From NCBI RefSeq assembly GCF_028622095.1, contig NZ_CP115166.1, positions 310,001 to 374,000 on the forward strand: 64,000 nt of DNA. Direction: 5' to 3'. How positions within the stretch are numbered: the first letter of the stretch is position 1; every line of letters begins with the position of its first letter. The translations under genes and the position numbers were made by a program. Below the pieces are notes generated by a model that was given only the letters and a program-made list of their open reading frames with translations, searched no databases and was not told where the DNA came from. Origin of the DNA: Deinococcus aquaticus (GTDB lineage Bacteria; Deinococcota; Deinococci; Deinococcales; Deinococcaceae). Below are positions 19,619 through 28,663 of the stretch, one piece after another.

Positions 19619-20719
19619 TCAGGTCGGCCCTGCCAGTTCCAGTCCGGTTTCGTCGGATGAGCGGGTGTGGGCAGCTCTGCCAGGGGAGGTGCACAGGCGC
19701 GTGAATTCAATCCGGTTCTTTCCGGCTGTCTTGGCCCGGTACAGCGCGCGGTCGGCGTCTTGCAGGGCGTCCTGCCACGGCTGGCCGGGTTCGACCCACG
19801 TGGCGCCCACGCTGAGGGTGATGGGCCGGGGCAGCAGGCCGCTGGCCCGCTGGTGCGTGTGGTCGGTCAGGTGGCGCAGTTCAAGCCGGGCCCGCTCGCA
19901 CGGAAGATCCAGGACGATCAGGAACTCCTCGCCGCCCCAGCGGGCCGCGAAATCGGCGCGGCGCAGGCCGTCGGCCAGGGCGCGCAGGACCCGGTCACCT
20001 TCCGGGTGCCCGAACTGATCGTTCAGGGCCTTGAAGTCGTCCACGTCGGCCAGGGCCAGCAGGTACCCGCGGTCACTGCCGCTCAGGGCGTTCAGGCTGT
20101 GCTCCCCGCCCCGGCGGTTGAGCAGGCCGGTCAGGGCGTCCGTGACGGCCAGGGACTGCAGGGTGTCGCGGTCACTGCTGGCCTGCGCGTACCCGATCCG
20201 GAACCGGAACAGCGCGGCCATCAGCAGCAGCAGCGTGCCCAGTGCCAGCTGCGTGGCCAGGGTGTTCAGCCAGCGGCCGTCATTGGCCAGGTCGTTCCAG
20301 AGCATCAGGCCCGTGTGGCTCAGGTAGACGCTCGTCACGAACGCCGTGGCGGCGCGGCTGCCCAGCGTCAGGAATCCCATGACGGCGCACATCAGCAGCC
20401 CGGTCAGCAGCTGCCCCTCGGCTCCCGGGGGAACGTGACCCAGGTACAGCAGGTCGAACGGCAGGCGGCTCATGGCGGTGAGCGTGATGACCACCAGCGC
20501 CATCTTTTCCAGGCTGACCACGGTGCGCCGCTGCACGGACACGATGCCCATGGCCACCGCGCAGAACAGGGCGATCAGCGGCTGCGTGACCAGAAAGTAG
20601 AGGCGTTCCGGGAAGTCACTGAACAGCGCCTGCGTGGTCAGCAGACCGGTGGTGAGCAGACCGAACGCGCAGGCCCACAGGTAGTAGGTGCGGTGCGTGC
20701 GTTCGGTGGAGCTCTCCAT
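19619..20719 (-). CDS. Membrane diguanylate cyclase (GGDEF)
   Basis: A 366-residue protein with about six transmembrane helices (residues 12-175) and a C-terminal GGDEF domain (about 190-345). The active-site motif RWGGEEFLIVL is intact, and the metal/nucleotide site DVDDFKALNDQFGH is present. It should make c-di-GMP at the inner membrane in response to an unknown signal; the membrane part is not a named sensor I recognise. The ATG lies 7 nt after TACGCT, suggesting a leaderless mRNA. No inhibitory RxxD site is evident at the usual place. Confidence 0.9.
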   Translation of the reverse strand: MESSTERTHRTYYLWACAFGLLTTGLLTTQALFSDFPERLYFLVTQPLIALFCAVAMGIVSVQRRTVVSLEKMALVVITLTAMSRLPFDLLYLGHVPPGAEGQLLTGLLMCAVMGFLTLGSRAATAFVTSVYLSHTGLMLWNDLANDGRWLNTLATQLALGTLLLLMAALFRFRIGYAQASSDRDTLQSLAVTDALTGLLNRRGGEHSLNALSGSDRGYLLALADVDDFKALNDQFGHPEGDRVLRALADGLRRADFAARWGGEEFLIVLDLPCERARLELRHLTDHTHQRASGLLPRPITLSVGATWVEPGQPWQDALQDADRALYRAKTAGKNRIEFTRLCTSPGRAAHTRSSDETGLELAGPT

Positions 20720-20855
20720 ACCGGTCAGCGTAAGGGGTACGTCTGCACAGGACTCTCACGGCCTGAACAGTGAAGGCCCCTGAAGGTGTCCGCGTCCGCG
20801 CTGGTGGGGCGTGGGGGCAGGACAATCGGCCCGGCGGGCACAGTATCCTCGGGGC

Positions 20856-21323
20856 ATGAGGCGGCGGTCGCTGGGCGGGCACCTTCAGCGGACGCTGCTG
20901 ACGGTGTTGACGCTGTGCGCGTCCCTGCTGTACCTGACTCGGGTCGAGACGCCGGCCCCGCCGGTCAGCGCGGGTGGCCATCAGGGTCACATGGGCCAGG
21001 GTCACGTGGGCGGGCCGGCGGCAGGGACGCCCACAACGCCCGGGCGGCCCGAACAGTCACACGCACCGGGTGGCCACGGGACAGGCGGACATGGGGCGCA
21101 CTGCCCGTTCTGTTTCACCGGCGGGTTCGCCCTCGAGCCGGGCCTGCCGCTGGGCATCCGCGTGCAGCCACGCGAGGCTCAGGTTCTGATCTGGCGGTCT
21201 GCGCCGGCGCGGTGGCGGACGGTGCGCCACGCGGATCCCCGGGCTCCACCGCGTGCCCGTCGCCGGTCACATTTCGCCGCGCCGGCCAGTTCCGGCCGCG
21301 CTCCGGGCCGCATTACCGGCTGA
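20856..21323 (+). CDS. DUF2946-like His-rich secreted protein of a copper locus
   Basis: A 155-residue protein with a hydrophobic leader (residues 8-24) and a mature part rich in His and Gly (GGHQGHMGQGHVGG, GGHGTGGHGAHCPFC). The HCPFC motif after a His-rich stretch is the hallmark of DUF2946 proteins found beside copper-handling genes. TATCCT lies 6 nt before the ATG, consistent with a leaderless start, and this ATG puts the signal sequence at the N-terminus. Periplasmic Cu binding is the likely role, by context and ligands. The last 40 residues are Arg/Ala-rich and look poorly conserved. Confidence 0.65.
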   Translation: MRRRSLGGHLQRTLLTVLTLCASLLYLTRVETPAPPVSAGGHQGHMGQGHVGGPAAGTPTTPGRPEQSHAPGGHGTGGHGAHCPFCFTGGFALEPGLPLGIRVQPREAQVLIWRSAPARWRTVRHADPRAPPRARRRSHFAAPASSGRAPGRITG

Positions 21324-21366
21324 CACTGGCCGGCACCAATGTTCATGCGTGTGGCGCTGTCCACTC

Positions 21367-21494
21367 TGATACGGCTTCCGTCTGCTGCATTCACGAACAC
21401 GCAACGCGCTTTGCTTCTCTGCGCTCTGCTTCGCAGCTCTACGAGTCCGCTCGGATTGCAAGGGTTGTAAAACATTCCAACCGGAATCCGTATG
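21367..21494. repeat. Dispersed palindromic repeat, copy 1
   Basis: Bounded by TGATACGGCTTCCGTCTG on the left and CCGGAATCCGTATG on the right, inverted versions of each other. The same ends bound 32708-32846 and 57370-57530. It fills most of the 340-bp gap between the DUF2946 and YcnI genes; nothing else is seen in that gap apart from the leader of the next gene. Confidence 0.75.
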
Positions 21495-21665
21495 GGTGAT
21501 GCGTCGCTCAGGCCCCTGCCGTGTGATGGCCGGGCGTGCCTGACCGCCACTGTTCTTTACCCGTCGCTTGTCGCTTTCTCTGCCGTGCCCGGCCTCACCG
21601 CGCGTGATCGCGGGGGCCCCGTGTGCCCCGCGGGCGCTGCTGGCACGGCCAATTCTGGAGTCATC

Positions 21666-22139
21666 ATGAACCACACAGTCAAGACCACCCTCGTTCCTTC
21701 CTTCTTCGTTTCTCTTGCTGCCGCCCTGCTGATCTCCGTGGCGGGGGCGCACGCTACCGTGCGCACCGAGGGCGGCCTGTCCGAGAGCAAGGTGGGTGTC
21801 AGCGAGACGTACCGCCTGAACGTGCCGACCGAGAAGGAGATCGCGACCACTCAGATCCGCCTCGTCGTGCCGGCCGGCGTGGCCGTCAGCCGCTTTCAGG
21901 TCACGCCGGGCTTCACCCGCACCGTCACGAGGAACGCGGACGGACTGGTGACCGAGGTGGTCTGGAAAGGCCGAGTAGCCCCCATGGAGTACGCGCGGTT
22001 CTTCTTCCAGGCGCGCAACCCGGCACAGGGGGGCGAACTGACCTGGAAGATCTACCAGACGTACAGTGACGGGAGCGTCGTCGCGTGGGATGACGCGGAC
22101 CCCGCTAAAGGTCCCGCCAGCAAAACCACCGTCAAGTAA
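21666..22139 (+). CDS. ycnI: YcnI-family (DUF1775) copper-binding protein
   Basis: A 157-residue secreted protein. The signal peptide ends SVAGA, leaving a mature N-terminus His-Ala-Thr-Val, the monohistidine brace expected for YcnI copper binding. The domain follows with [13 protein letters not shown] (about 55), [21 protein letters not shown] (about 100) and a conserved Trp near the end (VVAWDD). YcnI, CopC and CopD homologues commonly occur together as a copper acquisition or trafficking set, as here. The start is the ATG at 21666, right at the signal peptide. Confidence 0.88.
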   Translation: MNHTVKTTLVPSFFVSLAAALLISVAGAHATVRTEGGLSESKVGVSETYRLNVPTEKEIATTQIRLVVPAGVAVSRFQVTPGFTRTVTRNADGLVTEVVWKGRVAPMEYARFFFQARNPAQGGELTWKIYQTYSDGSVVAWDDADPAKGPASKTTVK

Positions 22140-22339
22140 GCCCGGGTCCAGGTAAGCCCAGGCCTCCGGTGACCGCTGGGTTCCCGGTGCGCCTGGGAGA
22201 TGGATCTGGGTGATAGATACGCTGCGTTCCCGGCCGCCTCACCTCCGGCCTTCTTTGCGGTCTTTTTCGCTTTTCTCTCTTTCGCGCGGCCGGGCTCTGT
22301 CCTGCTGAGGTCCGGCTGCGCTGCCCTGCGAGGTTGTTC

Positions 22340-22762
22340 ATGACACCCAATTCCCAAGTTTCGTGGCGTGCGGCTCTGATCCTGCTGGCGACCCTGAGTT
22401 CGTCGGCACTGGCGCACACCGAGGTCACGTCGGTCACGCCTGCCAGCCGGTCCGTGGTCGCCGCGCCGCGCACCGTGACGCTGACGTTCAGTGAACCGGT
22501 CGAACTGCGGTTCTCCACTTTCCGCGTGATGGCCGTTCCCGCCGGGAAGACCCCTTCGGTCGCGGCGGCCCTGGCCCTGGACGCGAAGGCCGACCCGGCC
22601 CGACTGGCGAGCCTGCCGCTCACCGGAGGTGCGTCCCTGGCCGCGCGAGTCAGTCTGCCCCTGAAACCCGGCCTGAAAGCCGGGCCGTACGTGATCGCCT
22701 GGAAGATCCTCTCGGAGGACGGCCACCCGGTCACCGGGTACAGCACCTTCCGGCTGAAATGA
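22340..22762 (+). CDS. copC: CopC-family copper-binding protein
   Basis: A 140-residue periplasmic protein: signal peptide to SSSALA, then mature His-Thr-Glu-Val, a cupredoxin-like beta barrel (SVTPASRSVVAAPRTVTLTFSEPVE) and the C-terminal EDGHPVTGYSTFRLK. The N-terminal His with Asp and His of the DGHP motif forms the high-affinity Cu(II) site of CopC proteins; the Met-rich Cu(I) loop is missing. It starts with ATG after GAGG and overlaps copD by ATGA (22759-22762), so the two are made together. Confidence 0.9.
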   Translation: MTPNSQVSWRAALILLATLSSSALAHTEVTSVTPASRSVVAAPRTVTLTFSEPVELRFSTFRVMAVPAGKTPSVAAALALDAKADPARLASLPLTGGASLAARVSLPLKPGLKAGPYVIAWKILSEDGHPVTGYSTFRLK

Positions 22763-23616
22763 CCATCCTGGCCGCCGCGCTGACGTACCTGGGCCTGACG
22801 CTGCTGCTGGGCGGCGCGCTGACCCGGCATGTCCTGACGCCCGGCACGCCCCGGCTGCGGGTCCTGACCGCCGGGTTCGCGCTGATGCTGCTCGGCTGGG
22901 GCGCGCAGGTGGCCCTGACCTTCAGCGCGCTGGGCATCGGATTGATCGGCGCGGCCGCCCCCGCCGACCTGCTGGCCTTCATGACCGGGACTGGTGTCGG
23001 GCGGGCCATGCTGCTGGGCGCGGTGGGGGGCGCGCTGCTCCTGGCGCTGGAACTGTCAGCGCCCGACCTCCGGCGCGTGCCCGGCGCGGGGCCGTGCCTG
23101 CTGCTGCCGTGCCTGCTGCTGGCCGCCGCGCTGCTGACCCTGTGGGGCGTGGCGGGTGTCGGTCACGGCGCGGGGCACGGTCCCCTGATCCGCGCGCTGC
23201 ACCTGCTGCACGGCGCGGCCATGGTCACCTGGGTGGGCGGCGTGCTGGCCCTGACCCTGGTGCGCCCGCTGACGCCCGCGCACGCCGCGCGCTTCACGCC
23301 GCTGGCGGCCGGCAGCGTGGGCGTGCTGGCCGTCACGGGCGTCCTGCTGGCCGGGCAGCACCTCGCCACGCCGCAGCAGTGGCTCGGCAGTCCCTACGGT
23401 CAGGTGCTGCTGGTCAAGTTGATGCTGGTCGCGCTGGCGCTGGGCGCGGCAGGACTGGTCCGCCGGGCGGTCGCGCGCCGCGCCGCCGTGCGGACCCTGA
23501 TCGCACGCGAACTGCTGCTGCTCCTGGCGGTGCTGGGCGTCACAGGTGCGCTCACCGGCCAGAGCCCTCCGCATGGTCACGGGGACGCTGCCCGGCACGC
23601 GCCTGCCCGCCCCTGA
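22759..23616 (+). CDS. copD: CopD-family copper membrane protein
   Basis: A 285-residue integral membrane protein with about eight helices. The C-terminal CopD domain shows LHLLHGAAMVTWVGGVLALTL (about 145-165) and LLVKLMLVALALGAAG (about 215-230). It probably moves copper across the inner membrane, taking it from CopC. Periplasm-side His residues cluster at VGHGAGHGPL. It is the last gene of the DUF2946-ycnI-copC-copD stretch. Import rather than efflux is usual for CopC/CopD pairs, but direction is inferred. Confidence 0.88.
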   Translation: MTILAAALTYLGLTLLLGGALTRHVLTPGTPRLRVLTAGFALMLLGWGAQVALTFSALGIGLIGAAAPADLLAFMTGTGVGRAMLLGAVGGALLLALELSAPDLRRVPGAGPCLLLPCLLLAAALLTLWGVAGVGHGAGHGPLIRALHLLHGAAMVTWVGGVLALTLVRPLTPAHAARFTPLAAGSVGVLAVTGVLLAGQHLATPQQWLGSPYGQVLLVKLMLVALALGAAGLVRRAVARRAAVRTLIARELLLLLAVLGVTGALTGQSPPHGHGDAARHAPARP

Positions 23617-23963
23617 CCGGCCCGATGTTGCCGGCGGCCCCTCCCTTCTGGGCGGCGGACGCCGGCCGCTCTCATCTGAGGGCCTTCCCGTGAGAGCGCT
23701 TCCTCATCCGGTGGCCCCGCACATGAGTGTTCGGGGGCCCGCTTACATTAGGTCACTCTCATTGTACGGCGGCGTACCGATGCAAATGGGGTCGCGCTTC
23801 TAACCTGACTGCGTTGCGGAACAACTTCTTCACCGCACGTCGATGAATCTGGCGCGACGTCCTTGCCTGCGCCTCAGCGTCTACGTTCTGTGCCCATGTC
23901 AGGGTACAGCTCCCTCTGTTTTACCCAGTTTGGGGCAGTGTCATCTTTACCCGGAGGTTCACC
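23617..23963. other. Intergenic region, no gene seen
   Basis: This 347-bp region between copD and the fasciclin gene holds a short palindrome GTACG-GCGG-CGTAC near 23765 and CGGAGG just before the next ATG. I found no open frame with coding character, no clear promoter pair and no RNA gene. Confidence 0.5.
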
Positions 23964-24443
23964 ATGAAAAAGCATCTTCTTCTTTCCGCCCTGGCCCTGA
24001 GCAGCGTCGCGTTCGCCGGTGGCGGCAGCATGGTCCCCTCCAGCAATACCATCGCGGGCATCGTGGCCAACGATCCCAACTTCAGCACGCTGCTGGCCGC
24101 CGTGCAGGCAGCGGGCCTGACGGAAACCCTGAACGGCACCGGTCCCTTCACGGTCTTCGCGCCCACCAACGCCGCCTTCGCCAAGATCCCCAAGGCCGAC
24201 CTGGACGCGCTGCTGAACAACCCCGAGCAGCTCAAGGCCGTGCTGCTGTACCACGTGGTGTCCGGTAAGGTCACGGCCGCGCAGGTCATGACCATGAGCA
24301 GCGCCACCACCGTGAACGGCGCGGACGTGACCGTCTCGACCAGCGGCGGGAAGGTCATGATCAACGACTCCACCGTCACCAAGGCCAACGTGATGGCCCG
24401 CAACGGCGTGATCCACGTGATCGACACCGTCCTGATGCCCTGA
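23964..24443 (+). CDS. Secreted fasciclin (FAS1) domain protein
   Basis: A 159-residue protein: signal peptide MKKHLLLSALALSSVAFA, then a single FAS1 domain with the two family motifs, GPFTVFAPTNAAFAKIP (about 63-80) and LLYHVVSGKV (about 95-105), ending in NGVIHVIDTVLMP. FAS1 domains mediate adhesion or surface interactions. A GGAGG ribosome site precedes the ATG. Monocistronic, closed by a hairpin. Confidence 0.93.
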   Translation: MKKHLLLSALALSSVAFAGGGSMVPSSNTIAGIVANDPNFSTLLAAVQAAGLTETLNGTGPFTVFAPTNAAFAKIPKADLDALLNNPEQLKAVLLYHVVSGKVTAAQVMTMSSATTVNGADVTVSTSGGKVMINDSTVTKANVMARNGVIHVIDTVLMP

Positions 24444-24472
24444 TCCAGACTCCGATTGAACCACCGTTCCCC

Positions 24473-24514
24473 ACCGAGGCGCACCTGGAGGCTCACTCCG
24501 GCGTGCGCCTCGGT
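24473..24514 (+). terminator. Terminator after the fasciclin gene
   Basis: ACCGAGGCGCAC (24473-24484) pairs with 24503-24514 in a 12-bp GC-rich stem; a T-containing stretch follows. Confidence 0.75.
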
Positions 24515-24564
24515 TCACTGTTCCGTTCTGCCTGACCCGCCCCACTGACCCGGAGGTTGCCCCC

Positions 24565-25800
24565 TTGCCGACCCTGCCCGACCGCCTGTCCCGTTCCGCC
24601 CGGCCCCCTGTCCGCCCGGCCCATACGCTGCCCGCGCTCCTTCTGCTGCTGCTGTGCCTGACCGCCGGGACCGTGGCGTCGGCCGCCGCTCCGGCGGGTG
24701 GGGGCACGCTGCCTGTGCGCTGGAGTGTCCCGGAGCCCCGCCTGACTGGCGAGCGTCTGGAACGGCCCCTGCTGCACCGGTCGGACTCGTTGACGCTCAG
24801 TCGAGCCGCTCTGGACGCTGCCCGGCGCGGTTCGCTGGAAGGCCTACGCCCGCAGCTCAGCGCCCTGTACCGGCGGGTGGAGGCGAGAACCCCGCGCGAC
24901 GTGCGGTTCACGGCGGTGGGCGGGCAGTGGCAGGCGCAGGCCCGGACCGGCTGGCAGGTGGACCGTGAGGCCAGCGAGCGGGCGCTGCTGAACGTCCTGC
25001 GCGCCGGGGACAACGGGGCCGCGTGGCCCCTGACGGTGAAGTTGCAGGCTCCGGCGCGCAGTGTCGCGTGGGCGCAGCGGCAGCAGATGACGCTGCTGGC
25101 GACCGGCACGTCGGGATTCGCGGGCAGTCCGTCCTTCCGGGTGCAGAACATCCGGGTGGGGGCCAGCCGCGTGCACGGCGTGTGGGTCGAGCCCGGCGCG
25201 GAACTGAACTTCAACGCGCTGATCGGGCCGGTCAGTGCCGCCCGGGGGTTCGCGCCCGGGTACGTCATCTCGGGCGGGTCGCTGAGCGTCGAGGATGGCG
25301 GCGGTCTGTGTCAGGTGAGTACCACGGTGTTCCGCGCGGCGTTCCGGGCGGGCCTGCCCATCACTGAGCGGCACGCGCACTCGTATCAGGTGGGGTATTA
25401 CGGCCAGCCGGGCGTGGACGCCGCCGTGTACGCCCCCTCGAAGAACCTGCGCTGGCGGAACGACACGCCGGGGCCGCTGCTGGTGCAGGCGCAGTGGGAC
25501 CTGACGGGCGAGCGGCTGATGGTGCACCTGTTCGGTCAGGACGATGGCCGCCGGGTCAGCATCAGCGCTCCGGCCGTCCGGGACGCGCGGCCCGCGCCGG
25601 AACCGACCTTCCTGCCGGACGCCGCACTGAAACCCGGCGAGGCGAAACGCATCGACATGCCCTCGGCGGGCGCGCAGGTCCGCGTGACCCGGCAGGTGAA
25701 ACTGCCGGGCGGTCAGGTGCGGCGCGACGAGGTGAACAGCCGCTACCGCGCCTGGGGCGGCGTGTTCGCCGTGCCGCCCGGTGACGAACGCCTCAACTGA
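24565..25800 (+). CDS. VanW-family protein
   Basis: A 411-residue secreted or membrane-anchored protein with an N-terminal hydrophobic segment (residues 20-42). The VanW domain lies at about 205-305: GAELNFNALIGPVSAARGFAPG, GGGLCQVSTTVFRAAFRAGL and ERHAHSYQVGYYG. The N-terminal region (about 60-190) may be a peptidoglycan-binding-like module as in YoaR proteins. VanW function is unknown, although it occurs in some vancomycin-resistance clusters; no van genes are nearby and this should not be read as resistance. The TTG start is chosen from GGAGG spacing. Confidence 0.85.
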   Translation: MPTLPDRLSRSARPPVRPAHTLPALLLLLLCLTAGTVASAAAPAGGGTLPVRWSVPEPRLTGERLERPLLHRSDSLTLSRAALDAARRGSLEGLRPQLSALYRRVEARTPRDVRFTAVGGQWQAQARTGWQVDREASERALLNVLRAGDNGAAWPLTVKLQAPARSVAWAQRQQMTLLATGTSGFAGSPSFRVQNIRVGASRVHGVWVEPGAELNFNALIGPVSAARGFAPGYVISGGSLSVEDGGGLCQVSTTVFRAAFRAGLPITERHAHSYQVGYYGQPGVDAAVYAPSKNLRWRNDTPGPLLVQAQWDLTGERLMVHLFGQDDGRRVSISAPAVRDARPAPEPTFLPDAALKPGEAKRIDMPSAGAQVRVTRQVKLPGGQVRRDEVNSRYRAWGGVFAVPPGDERLN

Positions 25801-25830
25801 CGGCGGCCGGTTGCCTCTGGCCGCGCCGGG

Positions 25831-26715
25831 TCAGGCGGGTTCTGCTGCGGCGTCTTGCGGTGCGGTTCCGTCCTGCACGCCCAGCGTGCGCGCCAGTTGC
25901 TGCGCCAGTTCGAAGGAACGCGGGTCCGCGAAGCCCGCCTCGGTCTGCGTGAGCGGAAAGTCCCGCAGGCTGGCGCGGCGGATCTGGGCCGGGCCGATGA
26001 ACGGCAGGTTCGCGTTCTGACACACCCGGAAGATGGCGAGGCGCAGGTCGTCCTGCGTGCGGTACGGGAAGACGTGCGCGTCGTCCTGCACGTGCAGCGG
26101 ACCGCCCTGCGCGGCCAGCAGCGGTTCCAGGGCGCGGGTACTCTCGGTGCCCAGGGTGCTGGCCGTGCGGCGGCGTAGCAGGCGGGCACGCGGGTGGTCG
26201 TACATGCCCCAGCGCAGCGACAGGATCTCCGTTACCTGAAGCGCGTGGCGGTACATCAGGGTCAGCGCGGCGTGCAGGTGCGGGTCCGTGGCGTTCAGCA
26301 GCAGGCGCGTCAGGTCGTCCTGGTGGGGGAGGGCGTCGCGGGCGTGCTCGGCGGGCGGCGTCTGGAAGTCGGTCAGGGGGTCTACGGTGATCAGCCCCTC
26401 GCGGCGCAGCGTGGTGTACAGGCCGCGCAGGGTGCTGGTGCGCGCGATGATGGTGTTGTTGCTGGCGACGCCGCCGCGTGCGTTGCTCAGCAGGGGCGTG
26501 CGCAGCCACGCGTGAAAGTCGGCGGGCGGGTGCAGCAGGTTCACGTGATCCTGCGCGGCGTGTTCGAGGATGGGTTTGAGGTTCGCGCGGGCCTGCGGGA
26601 CGGGGCGGGTCAGGTGCCCGCCGGCCTGGAGGGTGGCGACCAGGGTGTCGAGGTCGTGGGTGGTGAGCGCGCGGGTGAGTTTGAGGGCGAGTTCGTCCGG
26701 GTGCGGCGTGGGCAT
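25831..26715 (-). CDS. Degenerate tyrosine-recombinase-like protein
   Basis: A 294-residue protein with the two-domain layout of a phage-integrase-family recombinase: an N-terminal core-binding domain (NNTIIARTSTLRGLYTTLRR, about 100-135) and a C-terminal catalytic-fold domain (about 150-275). Several catalytic residues are missing. The first Arg in the expected GLRxSE motif is Gln (ALQVTEILSLRW); the HxxR box is AQIRR with Ala for His; no LGH box or C-terminal Tyr is evident. It may bind DNA without cutting it. GGAGG lies 5 nt before the ATG at 26715, and an AT-rich promoter with a near-palindrome (ATAT..ACGT..ATAT, 26731-26748) precedes it. There are no att sites or cargo. Confidence 0.65.
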   Translation of the reverse strand: MPTPHPDELALKLTRALTTHDLDTLVATLQAGGHLTRPVPQARANLKPILEHAAQDHVNLLHPPADFHAWLRTPLLSNARGGVASNNTIIARTSTLRGLYTTLRREGLITVDPLTDFQTPPAEHARDALPHQDDLTRLLLNATDPHLHAALTLMYRHALQVTEILSLRWGMYDHPRARLLRRRTASTLGTESTRALEPLLAAQGGPLHVQDDAHVFPYRTQDDLRLAIFRVCQNANLPFIGPAQIRRASLRDFPLTQTEAGFADPRSFELAQQLARTLGVQDGTAPQDAAAEPA

Positions 26716-27121
26716 ACGAACCTCCATCTGGATATTTACGTGTATATGATAGCAGTTTTTTTGACCGCCACCTCGCCTCTGCCCGCTGCGCAGATCAGTG
26801 CCCCCAGACCTCCATCCGCACTGCCCGTCCGTCATTTCATCCGGCGCCCCCTACACTTGCCTGAGCTTCCTGCGGCCTGCTGACCCGCTGTCCCGCTACG
26901 CCTCTGTACGGCATTGGGGCAGGATTGGGGTGGGGGAGGCTGTGTTTTTGCGTGCGGATAAGGCATGATGGGGGGATGACTGGTCGCCGTGGGCGGCTGG
27001 GCTCCGAGTTGTTCTTCGTCGGGATGTCTGGTCTGTCCGCCTGGACGGACGTGTGACGGCGCCCCTTCAATTCAAGCTGCGTTTCGCGGCGCGCCCTGTG
27101 TGGGCGTCGACAGGATGTTTC
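26716..27121. other. Divergent intergenic region with long helicase leader
   Basis: Left part (26720-26765): AT-rich promoter region of the recombinase-like gene. Right part: probable long 5' leader of the DEAD-box helicase, with a GTCCG-CCTGGA-CGGAC hairpin (about 27037-27052) and a 10-codon frame starting ATGTCTGGT. Long structured leaders are common for cold-inducible helicases, but regulation here is a guess. Confidence 0.4.
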
Positions 27122-28663
27122 ATGACCCGAATTCAGGATAGGCCCCGGCGTACGCCGGTTGATTCTTCGTCTGCCAGCTCTGCTCACTCTTCTTCCAGCG
27201 CCGCTCCGGTACGCGACTGGCGCGCCCTGCTGGGTGACCGCACGCCGACGCCCGTGCAGGCCGGCGCGATTCCGGCGCTGCTGTCGGGCCGTGACGTGAT
27301 CACGACCGCCCGCACCGGGAGCGGGAAGACCCTGGCGTTCCTGATTCCGGCGGCGGCGCGCGGCATCGGCATGAGCCCGGTGCGCGGCATGCGTCCGGAG
27401 GTGCTGGTCATCACGCCCACCCGCGAACTCGCCGTGCAGATCCGTGACGTGGCGCGCGAGCTGGACATGACGGCGGGACGCATCACGGGCGGCATCACGC
27501 CCGGCCAGACGCGCAGCGAGGCGACCGGGAAGGGCCTGATCTCGGGCACGCCGGGCCGCCTGAAGGACCTGATCAACCGCAACGAACTCAGCCTCGCGGG
27601 CCTGCGTTACGTGGTGCTGGACGAGGCGGACGAACTGCTGTCCCTGGGCTTCCTGCGGGACGTGGGCGACATCCTCCGGGCTGCGCAGCAGCAGAGTTCC
27701 GCGCACGGGCACCTGCAGGTGGCTATGGCCTCGGCGACATTCCCGGCCGAGATCCGCGCGGTCGCCGAGCGGTTCATGGTGAACCCGGAACGCATCGACA
27801 TCGCCCCGGCCCGCTCGGACGACGCCGCCGCGAACGCTGCGGACGTGCTGGGCGGCGCGACCGGCGCGACCCATCTGATCGTGAACACCACCCGTGATCA
27901 GGTGCTGGACCTCGCGGCCGAACAGGTCCGCGAGGCGCTGCGGGAACCGGGCGGGTGCGTCGTGATCTTCAGCCGCACCAAGTCCCTGGTGAAACGCCGC
28001 GCCGAGAAGCTGAACGAGATGCTGACCGGCGAGATCGTCAGCCCGCTCGAAGGGAACATGGACCAGAAGAAACGCGAGCGGACCATGGCGAACCTGCGTG
28101 AAGGCAAGTCCCGCGTGCTGATCGCGACCGACATTGCCGGGCGCGGCATCGACCTGCCGGAAGTGCGGCTGGTGATTCACATGGATATCGCCTCGACCGC
28201 CGAGGATCACGTGCACCGTTCGGGCCGTACCGCGCGCGCTGGGCGTCCCGGTACGAACCTCGTCCTGCTGATTCCCGAGCAGCGCGGCCTGTGGCAGAAC
28301 GTGCGCCGCAAACTGCCGGGCGCGCTGCACCCGCCGCTGACCCGCGAGGAGAGCCAGATCGACAAGGACATCCAGGAGAAGCAGGGCCAGGGCCGCGGTC
28401 AGCAGGGCCCCGGCGGTGGCCGTCAGGGTCAGCCGCGCGCCCAGAGCGCCGGCCAGGGCAGTAGCCACGGCTCCAGCAGCCAGGGCCAGTCGGCCGGCCA
28501 GGGAAGCGGCAGTTACGGAGCCGGCCGTAGCGGCGGGCGCGGCGCGCAGGGTGACCGCCCCCGCGGAGGTCAGGGCGGGCAGGGCCGCGGCGAGGGTGCC
28601 GCCGGAACCGGCGCGGGCCGCGTGGGACCGCAGCGTCCCCGTGGACGCGGTGGCCGCCGCTGA
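27122..28663 (+). CDS. DEAD-box RNA helicase
   Basis: A 513-residue ATP-dependent RNA helicase. Motifs in order: Q motif PTPVQAGAIP (about 40), I ARTGSGKT (about 62), Ia PTRELA, II DEAD (about 175), III SAT, then the helicase C-terminal domain with TDIAGRGIDLP and VI HRSGRTARAG (about 370). The tail from about residue 430 is Gly/Gln/Ser/Arg-rich with repeated GQG and RGG-like elements, typical of RNA-binding tails in DeaD/CshA-type helicases. AGGA precedes the ATG at 27122; an earlier in-frame start would read through the leader. Likely roles are ribosome assembly and RNA decay. The gene ends before a strong terminator. Confidence 0.93.
   Translation: MTRIQDRPRRTPVDSSSASSAHSSSSAAPVRDWRALLGDRTPTPVQAGAIPALLSGRDVITTARTGSGKTLAFLIPAAARGIGMSPVRGMRPEVLVITPTRELAVQIRDVARELDMTAGRITGGITPGQTRSEATGKGLISGTPGRLKDLINRNELSLAGLRYVVLDEADELLSLGFLRDVGDILRAAQQQSSAHGHLQVAMASATFPAEIRAVAERFMVNPERIDIAPARSDDAAANAADVLGGATGATHLIVNTTRDQVLDLAAEQVREALREPGGCVVIFSRTKSLVKRRAEKLNEMLTGEIVSPLEGNMDQKKRERTMANLREGKSRVLIATDIAGRGIDLPEVRLVIHMDIASTAEDHVHRSGRTARAGRPGTNLVLLIPEQRGLWQNVRRKLPGALHPPLTREESQIDKDIQEKQGQGRGQQGPGGGRQGQPRAQSAGQGSSHGSSSQGQSAGQGSGSYGAGRSGGRGAQGDRPRGGQGGQGRGEGAAGTGAGRVGPQRPRGRGGRR

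Noticed and set aside
24565..25800. VanW as a vancomycin-resistance determinant
   Set aside because: VanW-domain proteins are widespread and of unknown function; no vanHAX, vanRS or related genes are present.
25831..26715. Integrase marking a genomic island
   Set aside because: It lacks catalytic residues, and there are no att repeats, tRNA gene, composition shift or cargo around it.
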